Shown here one piece after another: positions 1-12,000 of a stretch of DNA of 64,000 nt; the first letter of the stretch is position 1, and every line of letters begins with the position of its first letter. This DNA comes from Marsupella aquatica. Its lineage: Eukaryota; Marchantiophyta. Location of the stretch: the NCBI GenBank assembly GCA_973895155.1, contig OZ316892.1, positions 23,374,001 through 23,438,000 on the forward strand. Reading direction: 5' to 3'. The position numbers and the translations under genes are program-made. A model generated the notes under the pieces. The model made no database searches, was not told where the DNA came from, and was given only the letters and a program-made list of their open reading frames with translations.

Positions 1-3000
1 TGATGGCTGAGAATCAGGGATATGATACTTGTGTGAGTCTGTTTGTGCTGGTGGCCGAGGCCCAATATCTGATGATGGCTGAGGATCAGGTGCAATGAAT
101 GGCTCCTGGTAGAAGAAGCCCACATACATATATCAAAAATTGTTATTCAGAAATTTGGAATTTGTACGGGGAAAGGCAAGGAGAGTGTCAAAGGGAGGGG
201 GGTCAAACCTGAAAGGTATCCTCATTCCCAATGTTGTTAGCTCCTAAAGCTGTAAGAGACTCCGGATCATCATCTTGGTAAATGGCATCATCTTCTGCGT
301 CTGATCCGTATTGCTCGGCAATATGCTCCTCCAAAACTACATCCTGCTCAAGAGGTGAATCCCATCCATCCTAGAAACAATGTGGGGTAGAATAATTAGT
401 ACCCTCAAATATGATTTTACCTAAACCATAAACTTCAAGGGAGTAAAAAAAATTGCTGTTGGTCCTTGGGTATTGAAGTTATTTTGTTGAAAGACCCAAA
501 AACCTGAACCCAAAGGCATGACTCACATTATGGAATGCACCCTTGTTTGGTTACTACAATGCTGCATAACATAACAAAATAAAGAAACTGTTAAGAGTTG
601 GGATACCAATGCTTGGAATAATGTGTCCACTCTTCATTAAGGTGTGGCTTTATATAGCCATGAGGTTACATGGTCTAAGGTTAAAGGTAACCTTAGCTTA
701 GGGTTATATGTAAACTATGGTTTACAACACTCCCCCTTGGTTAGTTTATGGGGGTGTAAAGTAACCATGTGTTTAACCCTAAGGAATTAAATTGGTATTC
801 CCTTTGATGTAGCCTCATTAAAACCTTGCTGCTTTCTTCTCAAGGAAAGAGTACTACCATCATTACATGTGGGGATCCAATCTGTATCCATTTATTTTAT
901 GTTTCCTATAGTTTATGGGGGGTAATTATTTGCCATTATATGTGTAAGATGCAATTACCTATCCATTATATGGAATTACTCGTGTAAGATGAACCTGCCT
1001 CTATGTAAAATTGTAACCTAAACTAAAACTCGCTCACAAAGGGTTCGTTAGTTCGTAGTTTGTCGACGATAATAGAGACGGTGTGTATCGATCGGATTTC
1101 CGTGTCGCTTTTTGTTGGTGTGTGCGATGTGTTGTTGTTGCAGCTCTGTGTGCTTGGAGTCTCTGGCGATGCTTCTCTAGTGTGCTGCGCCATGGCTTTT
1201 TGTTTCGCATCCTGGTTGGTGTTGTTGCGGAGCCGACTGAATTCATGGTGGTAGCGTTCAGAAGTGAGCTGCTGGAACTTGGGAAGCTGAGCTTTAGGTA
1301 AACGCGCTCGTTATTTGTGTGCGGGGGTTGCGACACTATGGGCGGCAACTCGTTCCAGGTTCTGTCATTTGTTTCGTTTCTTGCGTTCGTCCTTGGTCGT
1401 CGTTGAGGTATTTCCTTGTCTTTCTTGGAGTAATGCTGAAAGCTTTATCATTCCTATACCTGCTACATGTTCACGGTGGGTAGCGGGCGGTAAAGGTTTC
1501 GTAAATATATCTGCTCTGTTATCCTGTGAGCGAATCCATTCGACTTGTATGTTCTTGCCTTGTTGTTCTTGGGTAAAGAAGAACTTGGGGTCTATATGCT
1601 TCGTTCTTTCTGTTTTCATGATGCCGTTAACAATTTGATCGATGCAGGCTTTGTTATCCTCATAGATGACAGTGGGCGTAGTGATCGGTGGTTGTCCAGT
1701 GCTGGTTCTGATGTGGTTAATCATGCTTCGGAGCCAGATTGCTTCTCTACATGCCTCGTATAATGCGATGACTTCCGAGTGGTTGGATGAGGTTGTGGTC
1801 ATAGATTGCTTAGTGCTACGCCAGGATATCGCAGTTGTGCCTTGCAGGAAGACGTAGCCAGTTTGAGATTTTGAATCTTGTGGGTCTGATAGATATCCTG
1901 CATCAGTGTATCCGGTGAGGGTATCAGTGGTGTCTTTTGGGAAGAAAAGGCAGAGGTCAGTTGTACCTTGGAGATATCTGAATATCCGTTTGAGGCCGTT
2001 CCAATGGCGGATTGTTGGTTGAGCACTGTGTCTGGCGAGGAGGTTAACTGAAAATGAGATGTCTGGTCTGGTATGGTTCTCTAGGTACATCAGTGCCCCC
2101 ACTGCAGATAGATAAGGCTTCTCTGAGCCTAATATGGGTTCGTTTTCCTGTCTGCGCCTGAACATATCCTTTTCAGGGTCAAGAGACCTTAGCTCCATTG
2201 GTGTCGATACCGGGTAGGATAGTTGCATATTGAATTGTTTGATGATTTTCTCTGTATATGTTGATTGGCAGATGAAAGTGCCGTTGTGGAGGTGCTCGAA
2301 TTGTAGGCCTAAGCAGTATGTGGGTTCACCGAGGTCTTTCATCTTGAATACTCCTTGTAGTGTTTTGACAGTTTCTTTGGTTATAGTAGGTGTCCCGAAT
2401 AGGTTCACATCATCTACATATAATGCTAGGATTATAAATTCCTGCTGTTCCCGTTTGATGAAGATACAGGGAGCTATATCTGTATTGGTGAATCCGAGTT
2501 TAATCATCTCCGTTTGGAACGTTTTATACCATTTCCTTCTGCTCTGCTTTAATCCGTTTATAGAGCGTAACACTCTGACTGCTAGGGTTGGTTGGCCCTG
2601 TCCTGTATTTCCAGTTTGTTTCTTCTGCATATATGTTGTATTGCCACTTTGCATGAGAAGATTTTTAACCTGTGTATCAGGTACTATCTGTCGTATGCCC
2701 GACATGATTTCTGGATTCAGGTTCTAGGACGTCTCCCCCTGAGTATGTTCTCTCACTCTCTAGATCAATGCCTGAGGTGCTTTCATGTATATTTCAGTGT
2801 CTAAGGTGCCATACAGGTACGCAGTTACCACGTCCATTAGGATATTAAGAAGTTGATGTTGTATGGAAAATGATATGAGGTATCTATATGTTATGGCGTC
2901 CATCACGGGTGAGTATGTAAGATCATAGTCCCTGCCTGGGACTTGTGTATACCCTTTTGCCACTAACCGTGCTCTGTATCGTATGACTTCTCCTTTAGCA

Positions 3001-6000
3001 TTCCGTTTTCTGATGAATGTAAAGCGGGAGTCAGTGTAATTGTTACCTGGGGAAGCCTGTATGAGTGGTCGGAAGACTTGTCGCTTGATGAGGGCATCCA
3101 TCTCAGTGTTGATGGCTTCTTGCCACTTTGGCCAATCTGCTCGCTTTTGGGCTTCCTTCAGGGTAAGTGGATCTGGTGTATCACTGGTTATTTCTTGTAC
3201 TATGTGGTATACGAATTGTGTATTTATGTCTATGGAATGTCTATTGTATATTGTCCCGTATGGTTATATTGAATGGATATCTCTTCATTGTCCATAATAT
3301 GGGTATGGGTAAGGTCTGGGTGTACCGTACTTAGTGTGGTGACAGGTTTCGTTGAGGTGGGTTTTCCCTGCCGTGGGTGTACGTCTTTTGCGCCTGGTGG
3401 TCTACCCCTTTTTGTTCTTGGGGCTGTCTCTGTGGCGAGATCCTTGGATATCTGCACGCGTGCAGGTATGTTTGCTGCTTCAATATGTGACCTTGTCACG
3501 TTTGCGGCATCATTAAATGCGTCTGGGATTTTTGTTAACATCTCATTGAGGTGAAGGAGTCGCCTCACTTCTTCATCTGCTCTCTTGCTTCTCGGGTCTT
3601 GGTTGATGAGGGTCTGGTTTTGCCAGTTTAAGTTCTGGCGGTTTTGGTTATATAGAGTTGATCCACTTGATAATGCAGGGAATTGGTCTTCATAGAAGTG
3701 ACAGTGTTGATATCGAGCTTTGAATAGATCGGATGTCGTGGGTTCCTATGGATGTAGAATCGAATCCTACATATATGCCTGGATGTCTTTGGGGTCCTAT
3801 TTTGGTCTTTTTAGGCCCTAAGGTCGGTACCATGACCTTGCACCCGAATATGCATAGGTGTGATAATTCGGGGGGCGTTCCGAATGCTAGGTGATAAGGT
3901 GTCTTCGAATTATATGCTGAAGGTCTGTATTTCAGTAGTGTTGATGCATGGAGGATGGCGTGGCCCCATGCTGATAATGGTAAATTTGAGTGCATTAATA
4001 GTGGTCTGGCAATCATTTGGAGTCTTTTAATAACGGATTCTGCTATTCCATTTTGAAAGTGTACGTGGGGTATAGAGTACTGAGTATCAATCCCTGCTGT
4101 CCAGCAGAAGTCGTCGAAGGCTTTGGATGTAAATTCTCCTGCTCCGTCAACTCGTAATATGCGTGTGGGGTGCTCAAGGAACGCTTTCAATTTTAAGATA
4201 TGCGCAAGTATTCTTGCGAATACCATATTACGGGTGGAGAGTAAGGAAATTTGTAGCCATTTTGTTGAGGAGTCGATGAGTACCAGGAAATATTTGAATG
4301 GCCCGCTTGGAGGGTCGATGGGGCCGCATACATCTGCATTGAGCTGCTCCAAAAAGTTGGGGATCTTGTAGACTATTTTTGGTATCGATGGGCGTGTTAT
4401 CATCTTGCCCTGTGAGCAGGCCATGCACTGTGGAGCCATGGCGTTTGGTTTGGCCGTCTGTGGGATTCCTTTGGAGTCCCTAATTATTCTGGTGTACATA
4501 TTAATGCCTGGGTGGCCGAGTCTGCAATGCCAGGTATATGTGATATCCGATGTATCCTTTTCAATGTGGTATGATTGTATCTTAGCTGCATATAGTCCAG
4601 GTGGGATTAGTGGTAAGTTCTCCATAATATGTGGTAATCCTTCCTTGTTCTGTACTAGTTGTAGGATTTCAGTTTCGCCTTGTTTTGCTGTTCTTAGTTC
4701 ATAGTTATTCGCGCGGATATCCTGAAAGTTGATGAGGTTCCTGGTAGCTGTAGGGGCGTATATAGCTGCTGCTATCGTAATTTTGGTCCCGCCTGGGAAT
4801 ATAATATGCGCTTTTCCTTTGCCTTCTTCTATTTGGTTGGGGCCTGCGATAGTTGTCATCGGTCTAGATGATGGGGTGATAAAGTCAAAATATTTGCTTT
4901 GTGTCAGTATTGTATGTGACGTTCCGCTATCAATAATGCATATATTAGGGTCAGTTAATGGTGATGTATACAGGTGTGAGATAGCAGTATGTGTTTCAAT
5001 TGGGGCGTCTGCAGGATCTTGGTATGTCGCTATATTTTCTTCGATTTCCATATAGTTGCCTTGTGGGTTTTGTCTCGTTAATATGCGTTCATTTGTATAG
5101 CGTTGTGCCACTTGGTCAGATGCTCTGCATATCTTCCTGATGTGGCCGATCTTACCACATCTGTAGCATAGTTTCTGATTATCGTTTGTTGGGTGATTTT
5201 GTGGGTTTCGCCATGTGCCCCTGCTTCTGTTGGTGCCACGGTTCCAGGTAGTTCTTTGTGTGGGGAGCGGGTTTCTGCCCTGGTAGGGGTATCTCCCTTG
5301 TCCCCTGAATTTTCCTCTGCCTCCCCTGAATGGTTTTCTTCCTCTTGGGTTGTCTCGTCGCCCGTCTTGGTAATTTCCATAGTGTGATTCGGGTCGATTG
5401 GGTGGTGGTTCTGATCCTACTGGTATTTTTCTTGCGTTATGTAGGGCTACAATTTGTTGTTTCTCTTCGACTAATAAATGTGCAATGAGGTCGGAGTAGG
5501 TCGTAAAATTCATATTTCGGTATTGGGTTCCCAGGGCTATATTAGCTTCTGGGAATGTTGACAGTGTTTTATCAATGCGGTCGTTATCATTTACTGGGTG
5601 GCCGCACATTTCTAGTTGAGATGTGATTCGGAATAAGGTGCTGTTATAATTTGCAATTGTTGTGTGGTCCATGACTCGCAGGTTGTGCCAGTCCCTGCGT
5701 GCTTCTGGGAGCCATATTTCGCACATGTGGTCGAATCTGGATTTGAGTTGATCCCATAGCTTGCGGGGATTTACCTCATTCATATATTCGTTCTTCAATT
5801 GTGGTGATAGGTGTTGCCTCAATAGAAACGCGGCTTTAGCTTTTTGTTTGAGGGTTAGATTTGTATCTGTATATAGTGTATCTTCAATTTCTTGAAATGC
5901 AAAATATGTTTCGACATCTGTGATCCATGTAAGGTAGTTTGATCCGTCTACCTTTAATGCAGGGAAGTGTAATTTCTCTATGGTATTCATTCTTAATACA

Positions 6001-9000
6001 ATTTGGGATTGTAATGTTTAGTTACAATTGAATATGGAGGTTGCAGGGATTTGGTATTGGTATACCAATTATGGTTGTCGTGTGTCTATCCTTGGTCTTC
6101 GGTATGATGAATCTTCGATGGCGCGTCTCGTATTAAATTGCGCTCAATTGGATGTGTAGCGATTTCTAGTTGATGGGGAAAATTTTGGGCTAAACAAGCG
6201 ATATGGAGTAATTCTAATTGGTGAGGTGTTCTACATGTTCTCAGTGCCTGTACATTGCCCAAAATAGCGATGTGCTAGCGCTGAGAGGGGAAAAGAAAGG
6301 TGGGGGTCGGTTTGGGCGGTTATTGGGAGGAGGGAGAAAAAAAAGTGCCTTTTAAGAGTATTTTACTCGTGAAAACATCAAGGTGATCGAATTACCAAAA
6401 GACTGATTTCAGAAAAAAAAATGACTAGAGCATACTCGTGCTGATAACGTGTTAAGAGTTGGGATACCAATGCTTGGAATAATGTGTCCACTCTTCATTA
6501 AGGTGTGGCTTTATATAGCCATGAGGTTACATGGTCTAAGGTTAAAGGTAACCTTAGCTTAGGGTTATATGTAAACTATGGTTTACAACAGAAACTATGA
6601 TTCACACTATTTGTAAGGGGAGAGTACTATGTGCTTGTTGGTATGGTGGTTTATAATGTGTGGACATTGGTAGTCACAGTTTATGCAAGTATTGGACAAT
6701 GTGTTCTTGTTGCTATTTACCAGGGCCTTTGTTATTGCTTGACATATAGATTATAATGTGTGGACAGTACCCTGTGGTGCGTCCCATGGCTCCCTAAACC
6801 CAAGAAACCCCCCAGCTCAAGCCGATTCCCGCAGGTTTCGTGCTTGGCGAGGCCGTTTCCGCGGCTTAGCGGCATGGGACGCTGCTAACCTTCTACTACT
6901 ACTATTAACATTTTACACACATATACTGGACAGATCCTTCATCGGGTCATGAGATACGTAGCCGGCCTAATATAGGCCTTCCCCTGTCTTCCCCTCCATC
7001 TTGTTAGGTATGTTTGGATTCCGCCGCCGGAATGATCCCCAATAGGCTTGGTTAAGCCGCTAAGACCTCTCTCAGCTCGACACATCCAACTCTCACTCCC
7101 CTGCTTACTTTCCTTCCTTCTGTTGATGTGGGCACTCTTCACACAAGTTAATGCGACACACAAATAGCAAAATGACTCATTCTGACTGAGTCATACCATG
7201 CACTTGCCATACAAACAGTACATCTCATACACAAGTTCTGCGAACTAAGCCGTGAGGCCAACTCTATTCAGCTCTTAGGCATGAGGAAACATGAATATAC
7301 ACAAGGGTCACTGTATGACTAACCGAGAGCTTCTCGTACTACTTGATCCCAGCCCGGCTGGTGCAAACTAAAAACTTGCTAAAGAAGAGGCCCTGAGCTC
7401 CCCGCTGCCCAGGTACTTATCCTGGTAGTGGATCCGCCCTTCTTTGCATCGTAAGCCTAATCTACTTAACAGTAATCTACTTGCCCGAATCTACCTATGT
7501 ACAGCAAGGCAGGAGCACAAGTGTTGCTTCTACCAGTGGGACCGCAATCCCACTAAGCTAAGTGTCAGGGCCGCTCCTGGTTCTGATCCTAATCCTAAAC
7601 GTGGAGATCCGTGCCCGCCCTGCCCACTCACGCCTCCTCCCTCCACGTCCGCCCTCCCTAAAAGGAACGGCGCCCTTGCACCGTCACGACACCGGTGGTG
7701 GATCCTCAATGGACGCCCCCAACACATCCTCCTCAGCCACTGCCGTTGGCCCGCCTACTGACAGATTACCTGCCATTGACCGAGTCAACTCTCCATCGGC
7801 CTGACTGGGTCCACCTTCGGCTTCAGCCTCGACACCGGCCTCGGCAATACCCACGGCTTCGGCTTCAGCCACTCCCACGGCTTCGGCTTTAGCCACTCCC
7901 ACGGCTTCGGCTTCCCCTTCCCCTAGGGTAGTTGGATCCTTAGCCGTGACCCTGTCTGGGGTCGGTGCTGGGTCTACCTCCTTGATCACCACGGCCTGTG
8001 AAGTCGTATTACTCCTTGACCCTGAAGGTTTCCGCTTCTTCTTCGTTGGTGGCTCGGCAGCTGGTCCCTTCCCCTTCCCACTTACCTCCGGCACTGGTGC
8101 AGGTGGCGCGGCTTGTCCTTCGGCAATTACCACCCCTGGTAACTGGTTTGTCCCAACAGGAGATGGACCTGCTGCAGCTAAGCATTTAAATACTGCGGCT
8201 TGTTTCTTCAACCGCTCTGTTTGGTTGTCGGCCCGCCGCTGTAGGTTCTCCATCTTCCTCGTGATTTCCTCCAACTCCTCTTGGGTTTCATCCAGGTCCT
8301 TACGTGCCCCCTCCAGCTCGTTTTTGGCCTCCTCCTGCTCCCTGTGGGCTTCCTCCAATTCCTTCTTCAAGGTAGCCCTCTCCTCCTGGGTTGCTCTTAG
8401 CTCCTTGTCGAGCTCTGCAATGATGACAGACTCCATCTGGTTCATCTTGGCGTAAGTCTGTTCGAGCATCTCGTCCTTCTCCCTTAGGTCGGCCTTGAAG
8501 CTGGCCGTCAGGGACGCAAGCTCCTGCTGCAGCGCCATAATCCCTTGATAGGATTTCCCTAACTCGACCTCCTTCTGCTCAAGGGCTCCGCGGATTTTCT
8601 CGAGCTCCCCTTTCAACGCCCATTCCTTTCTTTGGGTCTCTGCCATGGCCCGACTGTTGGCTGTTATGTGGGCCTCCTCTGTATTCTTCAGCTCTTGCTT
8701 CCACTTTTCCCTTTCTTTGATCGTGTCGGCCAACTCTTCCTGCGTCTGAGTCAGTTTATCCTTGATATTCTGATTATCAGCCTGCGCGGCGTCCAACTGC
8801 CCCTGCATGATGTTCAGCTCATGTTGTTTAATCCGCAGTTCATCTTGGGCTTTCTTGGCCGCCCTTAGATCTTCAATCTCGGCTTCCATCCTCCTAAGCC
8901 GCCGAATGACCTCATCCTTCTTGCTTCTCTCTAAAGCCACCGCTTCTTCTAATTGGTGCTTCTCCAACTGCTCCCTATGGAAAAAGGGTCCTACCTCCAA

Positions 9001-12000
9001 CTCCTCTCCAAAGATGTCGAGCGCAAGTTCCCCACACATCTCACCATACTCCATGGCTCTATTCTTAGCGTAGGTGGAGTAAGTAGAAGTGATCGGCATC
9101 GCCCATCGTGGCCTCTGCTCCCAAGCCGTCCTGCGGATCTCTTCAATCGTGGCTAGAGGTTTGCTTCCTTTTTCGGCTAGCCGCCTGATGTCCTCCGGCC
9201 AATCTCCTCCTGGTAAATCCTTTTCCTTAGCCAGGGCGGCCTCTTCCTCCTGCTTGATTCGCTCCTGAAATTCCTGCACCGTCTGTTTTATGCCGTCGAA
9301 GCTCGGGGGAGCAACATCTGGTGGGGGAGACTCAGGGCTACTCTGCTGGTTGGGGTCCCCTCGCACTACCCTTGGAAGTGTGGGGACAAACCGGCCACAG
9401 GTCCTTACTCCTGGAACGTGATGGTCCGACCCATAGCCGGAATTATCATGGCTGCAGTCCTCCACTGCCTCCTCTACCTCTTGGACGTCCGGCTTCTCCC
9501 TCTCCTCTTCGTTGGTAGGAGCTTCAGGCAATTCTGCCTCAGATTTGGAGCTTGAGGTTCCCACGTACATTCGAACACCTGGCTTGGATTCCGGCCTGAT
9601 TCTCTCCTTGTCTCCAGCAAAGGGGTTTTCTCTTGTGAGCCGGTGTAGGCCTACCTCTGTAGTAGTGTCCTGCATTGTTGCCGTTGCCGTTGTTTTTGCC
9701 GATGCCGATCTCTTTTCTTTCTCCAGTAGTTTCAGCAGACTCTGCATGCCTGGTTGCTGCATCGGCAAGTCTTCCTTCCTGGGCCTAAACACCTGCTCGA
9801 TCGTAGGACTAACAGGTGGTTGAGGCTTCTCAGCCAACGGCCTCGGCGTTGGAGCTTCCTCGGGTGCCCTTACCTGCAGGGGAAGTACCGGGGCAAAAGT
9901 CTGACCTCTGGCATACCGGCACAACAGCGGCATGTGATAGCCAAGCCGCGACACGCTCCCCATGCCGATTACCTGCTGCTCCTCCTTTAAGATCTTCTTC
10001 AATTGGTTGAGGAGGTACCCGTTGTAGTCCCGGCTTGGGTCTGGCCTTTCTGCCAGATAGACCTGTGCTTTGCCGATCTCTGCCCTCGGCAAGTTACAAT
10101 GCATGGTCACCCGCAAGAAGTCGATCATCTCTCCTATGTGCGGGTTGGTGCAGGTGTTCCGGAAGAAGCCATTCTTCGTTGATGGCCCGGGGAACGACCG
10201 GAACTCCTTGTCAGGCAAGGTCTTCCTGGTATCAACTTTGGTCTTATTGCCCATCGGCAAGCCAAACACTTCGGCAATCACCTTGGGAGTAAGATAGAAA
10301 TCCTTCCCATATATCCTCGTGCAATTGGTCTCGGGTTCCCATGACCCCACGAATTCTAATAGGTCTGACTCCGGTACCTCCGGCTTCAGCCATGGTAATC
10401 TTACAAAGGCCTCCAAGCCGGATCCGGCCATGAAGCCTTGGTACTTCTTGGTCTGCATGGCCGTAAAGCATGCATCCTCCTCCCGTGCAAAATGTAGTTG
10501 CACCTCCACCGGTAGGGTTGCCGCCCAGCCCTTCCAGGTGTCATCCCTGGTTGGAATGGCCTTGATGGGATCGACCTCCTCCTCTTCGGCTTCTCCCTGC
10601 CTCCTGCTCTGCTGCTCGGCTGGCTTCTTTGGTGCCGCCGACCTCGTTCTTTTTGCCGGGGTGGCTTCATCGTTGACGGCTCCCTTCCTCTTCATCTCTG
10701 CTGCCGTGGAGGTTTCTCCTAGCACCGTTGCCTGGGTCCACCTTTCCGTGCTACCCTTTAATTCCCAGTGTATGTCATTGCAGTTCTTGATGGCCTCTCG
10801 GATGCCGACGACGCTGTCTTTGCAAAACAGAAGATCGTCGAGTTGATTGGAAGTAGGCGTCCACAGGAACTCGTCCTTGATGAGTTCGCCTCCTAAGAAA
10901 GCCGTCTTCTGCAGCTCCCACAATCGAGCGAGCTCCTGCCGTTCTCGAGCTGCCCTTTCTGACTCCTCGTCCTCGTAAGTCTTGATGTACTCAGTTGCCC
11001 GTTCGAACAGGCATCCCCAGAAATGTGCCGCTTGATTGACGTTGCTCATACCCTCCTTAGGTTGATCGTCGGTATCTACTCTCTCCCCGAGTGCTTGCCT
11101 AAGCAGCTGACAGTAGTTGGCCTCCCGTAGTCGTCTGCCTAGTTCGTGCTCGCAAATGAGCCACCATCTCCTGCAAGCGCTCCTTACCCCTCTCCTCTGC
11201 CGGTCCTTCTTCCCGTTGATCCTTCCTAGCCGCCGACGCTTAACGCACCCTAACCCTAATCGGGTTTTCACCCTCAGCCTTACCTCCGGCCTCTGCCCGG
11301 GTTCCATGGTTGCCCCTAATTGTTTATATTTTCCTTGTTTTGTCACTATACTAAGGTGTTCCTAGGGTGCCTTCCTGCTTTACCCACTTAACCGGCCGAG
11401 TGATTCCTGTCTAGGCATCACATACCCTAATTTTGTTTACTATTTCACTTGTGGTTTATTAGGACAAATATTTGAGTACCCTGATATTTGTTATTATAAA
11501 TAAGAACCTATATATATTTGTTTCTGCCCATTATGCATAGTTGACATAAGTACCATCAGCGTGAGTAAAAACAAATAATGATAAAATGGGCAAATGCTAA
11601 GTGAATGAAAGAAGGTATCCACATACCTGACGTGGTGGTCGTGAAGGCTGACCCATCTGCTGCTCACTCGTGGGCGATGGTTGTGCCTCGGGCCCAATTG
11701 GAGCTGCCTCTGATGCTCGCCATACCCGAAGCTCCTGAATTGTCGGTCGCGCACAATCAAGTAACCATGTGACAACAGTGGAGTGTGTGGTATCCTGTCC
11801 AAGTAGAGCTCTAAGGTCCTCCCACTCATCCCACCGATCTAGTGGGACCCGGATTTCGGGCTTGGCATCCGGTCTCCTCCTTTTCTTGTAGTCTATGTCA
11901 TCACTCGGATACCGCTGTCTTGGTGGACCACCTCCCCGGGGGGGGGGGGGGCGATTCCGCCTCCCATCCGGAAGAGGGGGGGGGGGATGGCCTGCCGCAC

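Larger units (their letters stand above)
589..6590 (-). mobile_element. Ty1/copia LTR retrotransposon, complete but with decayed pol
   Basis: Complete LTR retrotransposon read on the minus strand. Two 141-bp LTRs (TGTTAAG...ACAACA) flank it, with the 5-bp target duplication GAAAC at 584-588 and 6591-6595. A purine-rich tract lies inside the 3' LTR and a primer-binding site inside the 5' LTR. The internal order gag, protease, integrase, reverse transcriptase, RNase H is the Ty1/copia order. I see no differences between the LTRs, so insertion looks recent, yet the polyprotein carries frameshifts and stops. The copy was therefore probably moved by enzymes supplied from another element. It lies in the first intron of the minus-strand gene covering 1-12004. 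Confidence 0.95.

Noticed and set aside
8000-9000. Plus-strand Ser-rich frames opposite the coiled-coil gene
   Set aside because: They mirror the codon pattern of the minus-strand gene and recur as shadows in the inverted copy.
6773-11422. LTRs in the 4,650-bp element
   Set aside because: I compared the first ~100 bp with the last ~900 bp in both copies and found no direct repeat; only TGTGATGC/TGTGGTGC match, in inverted orientation.
11938-11951. 14-base G run as a regulatory G-quadruplex
   Set aside because: It lies in a Pro-coding exon next to another G run and may be slippage or assembly noise; no supporting context.
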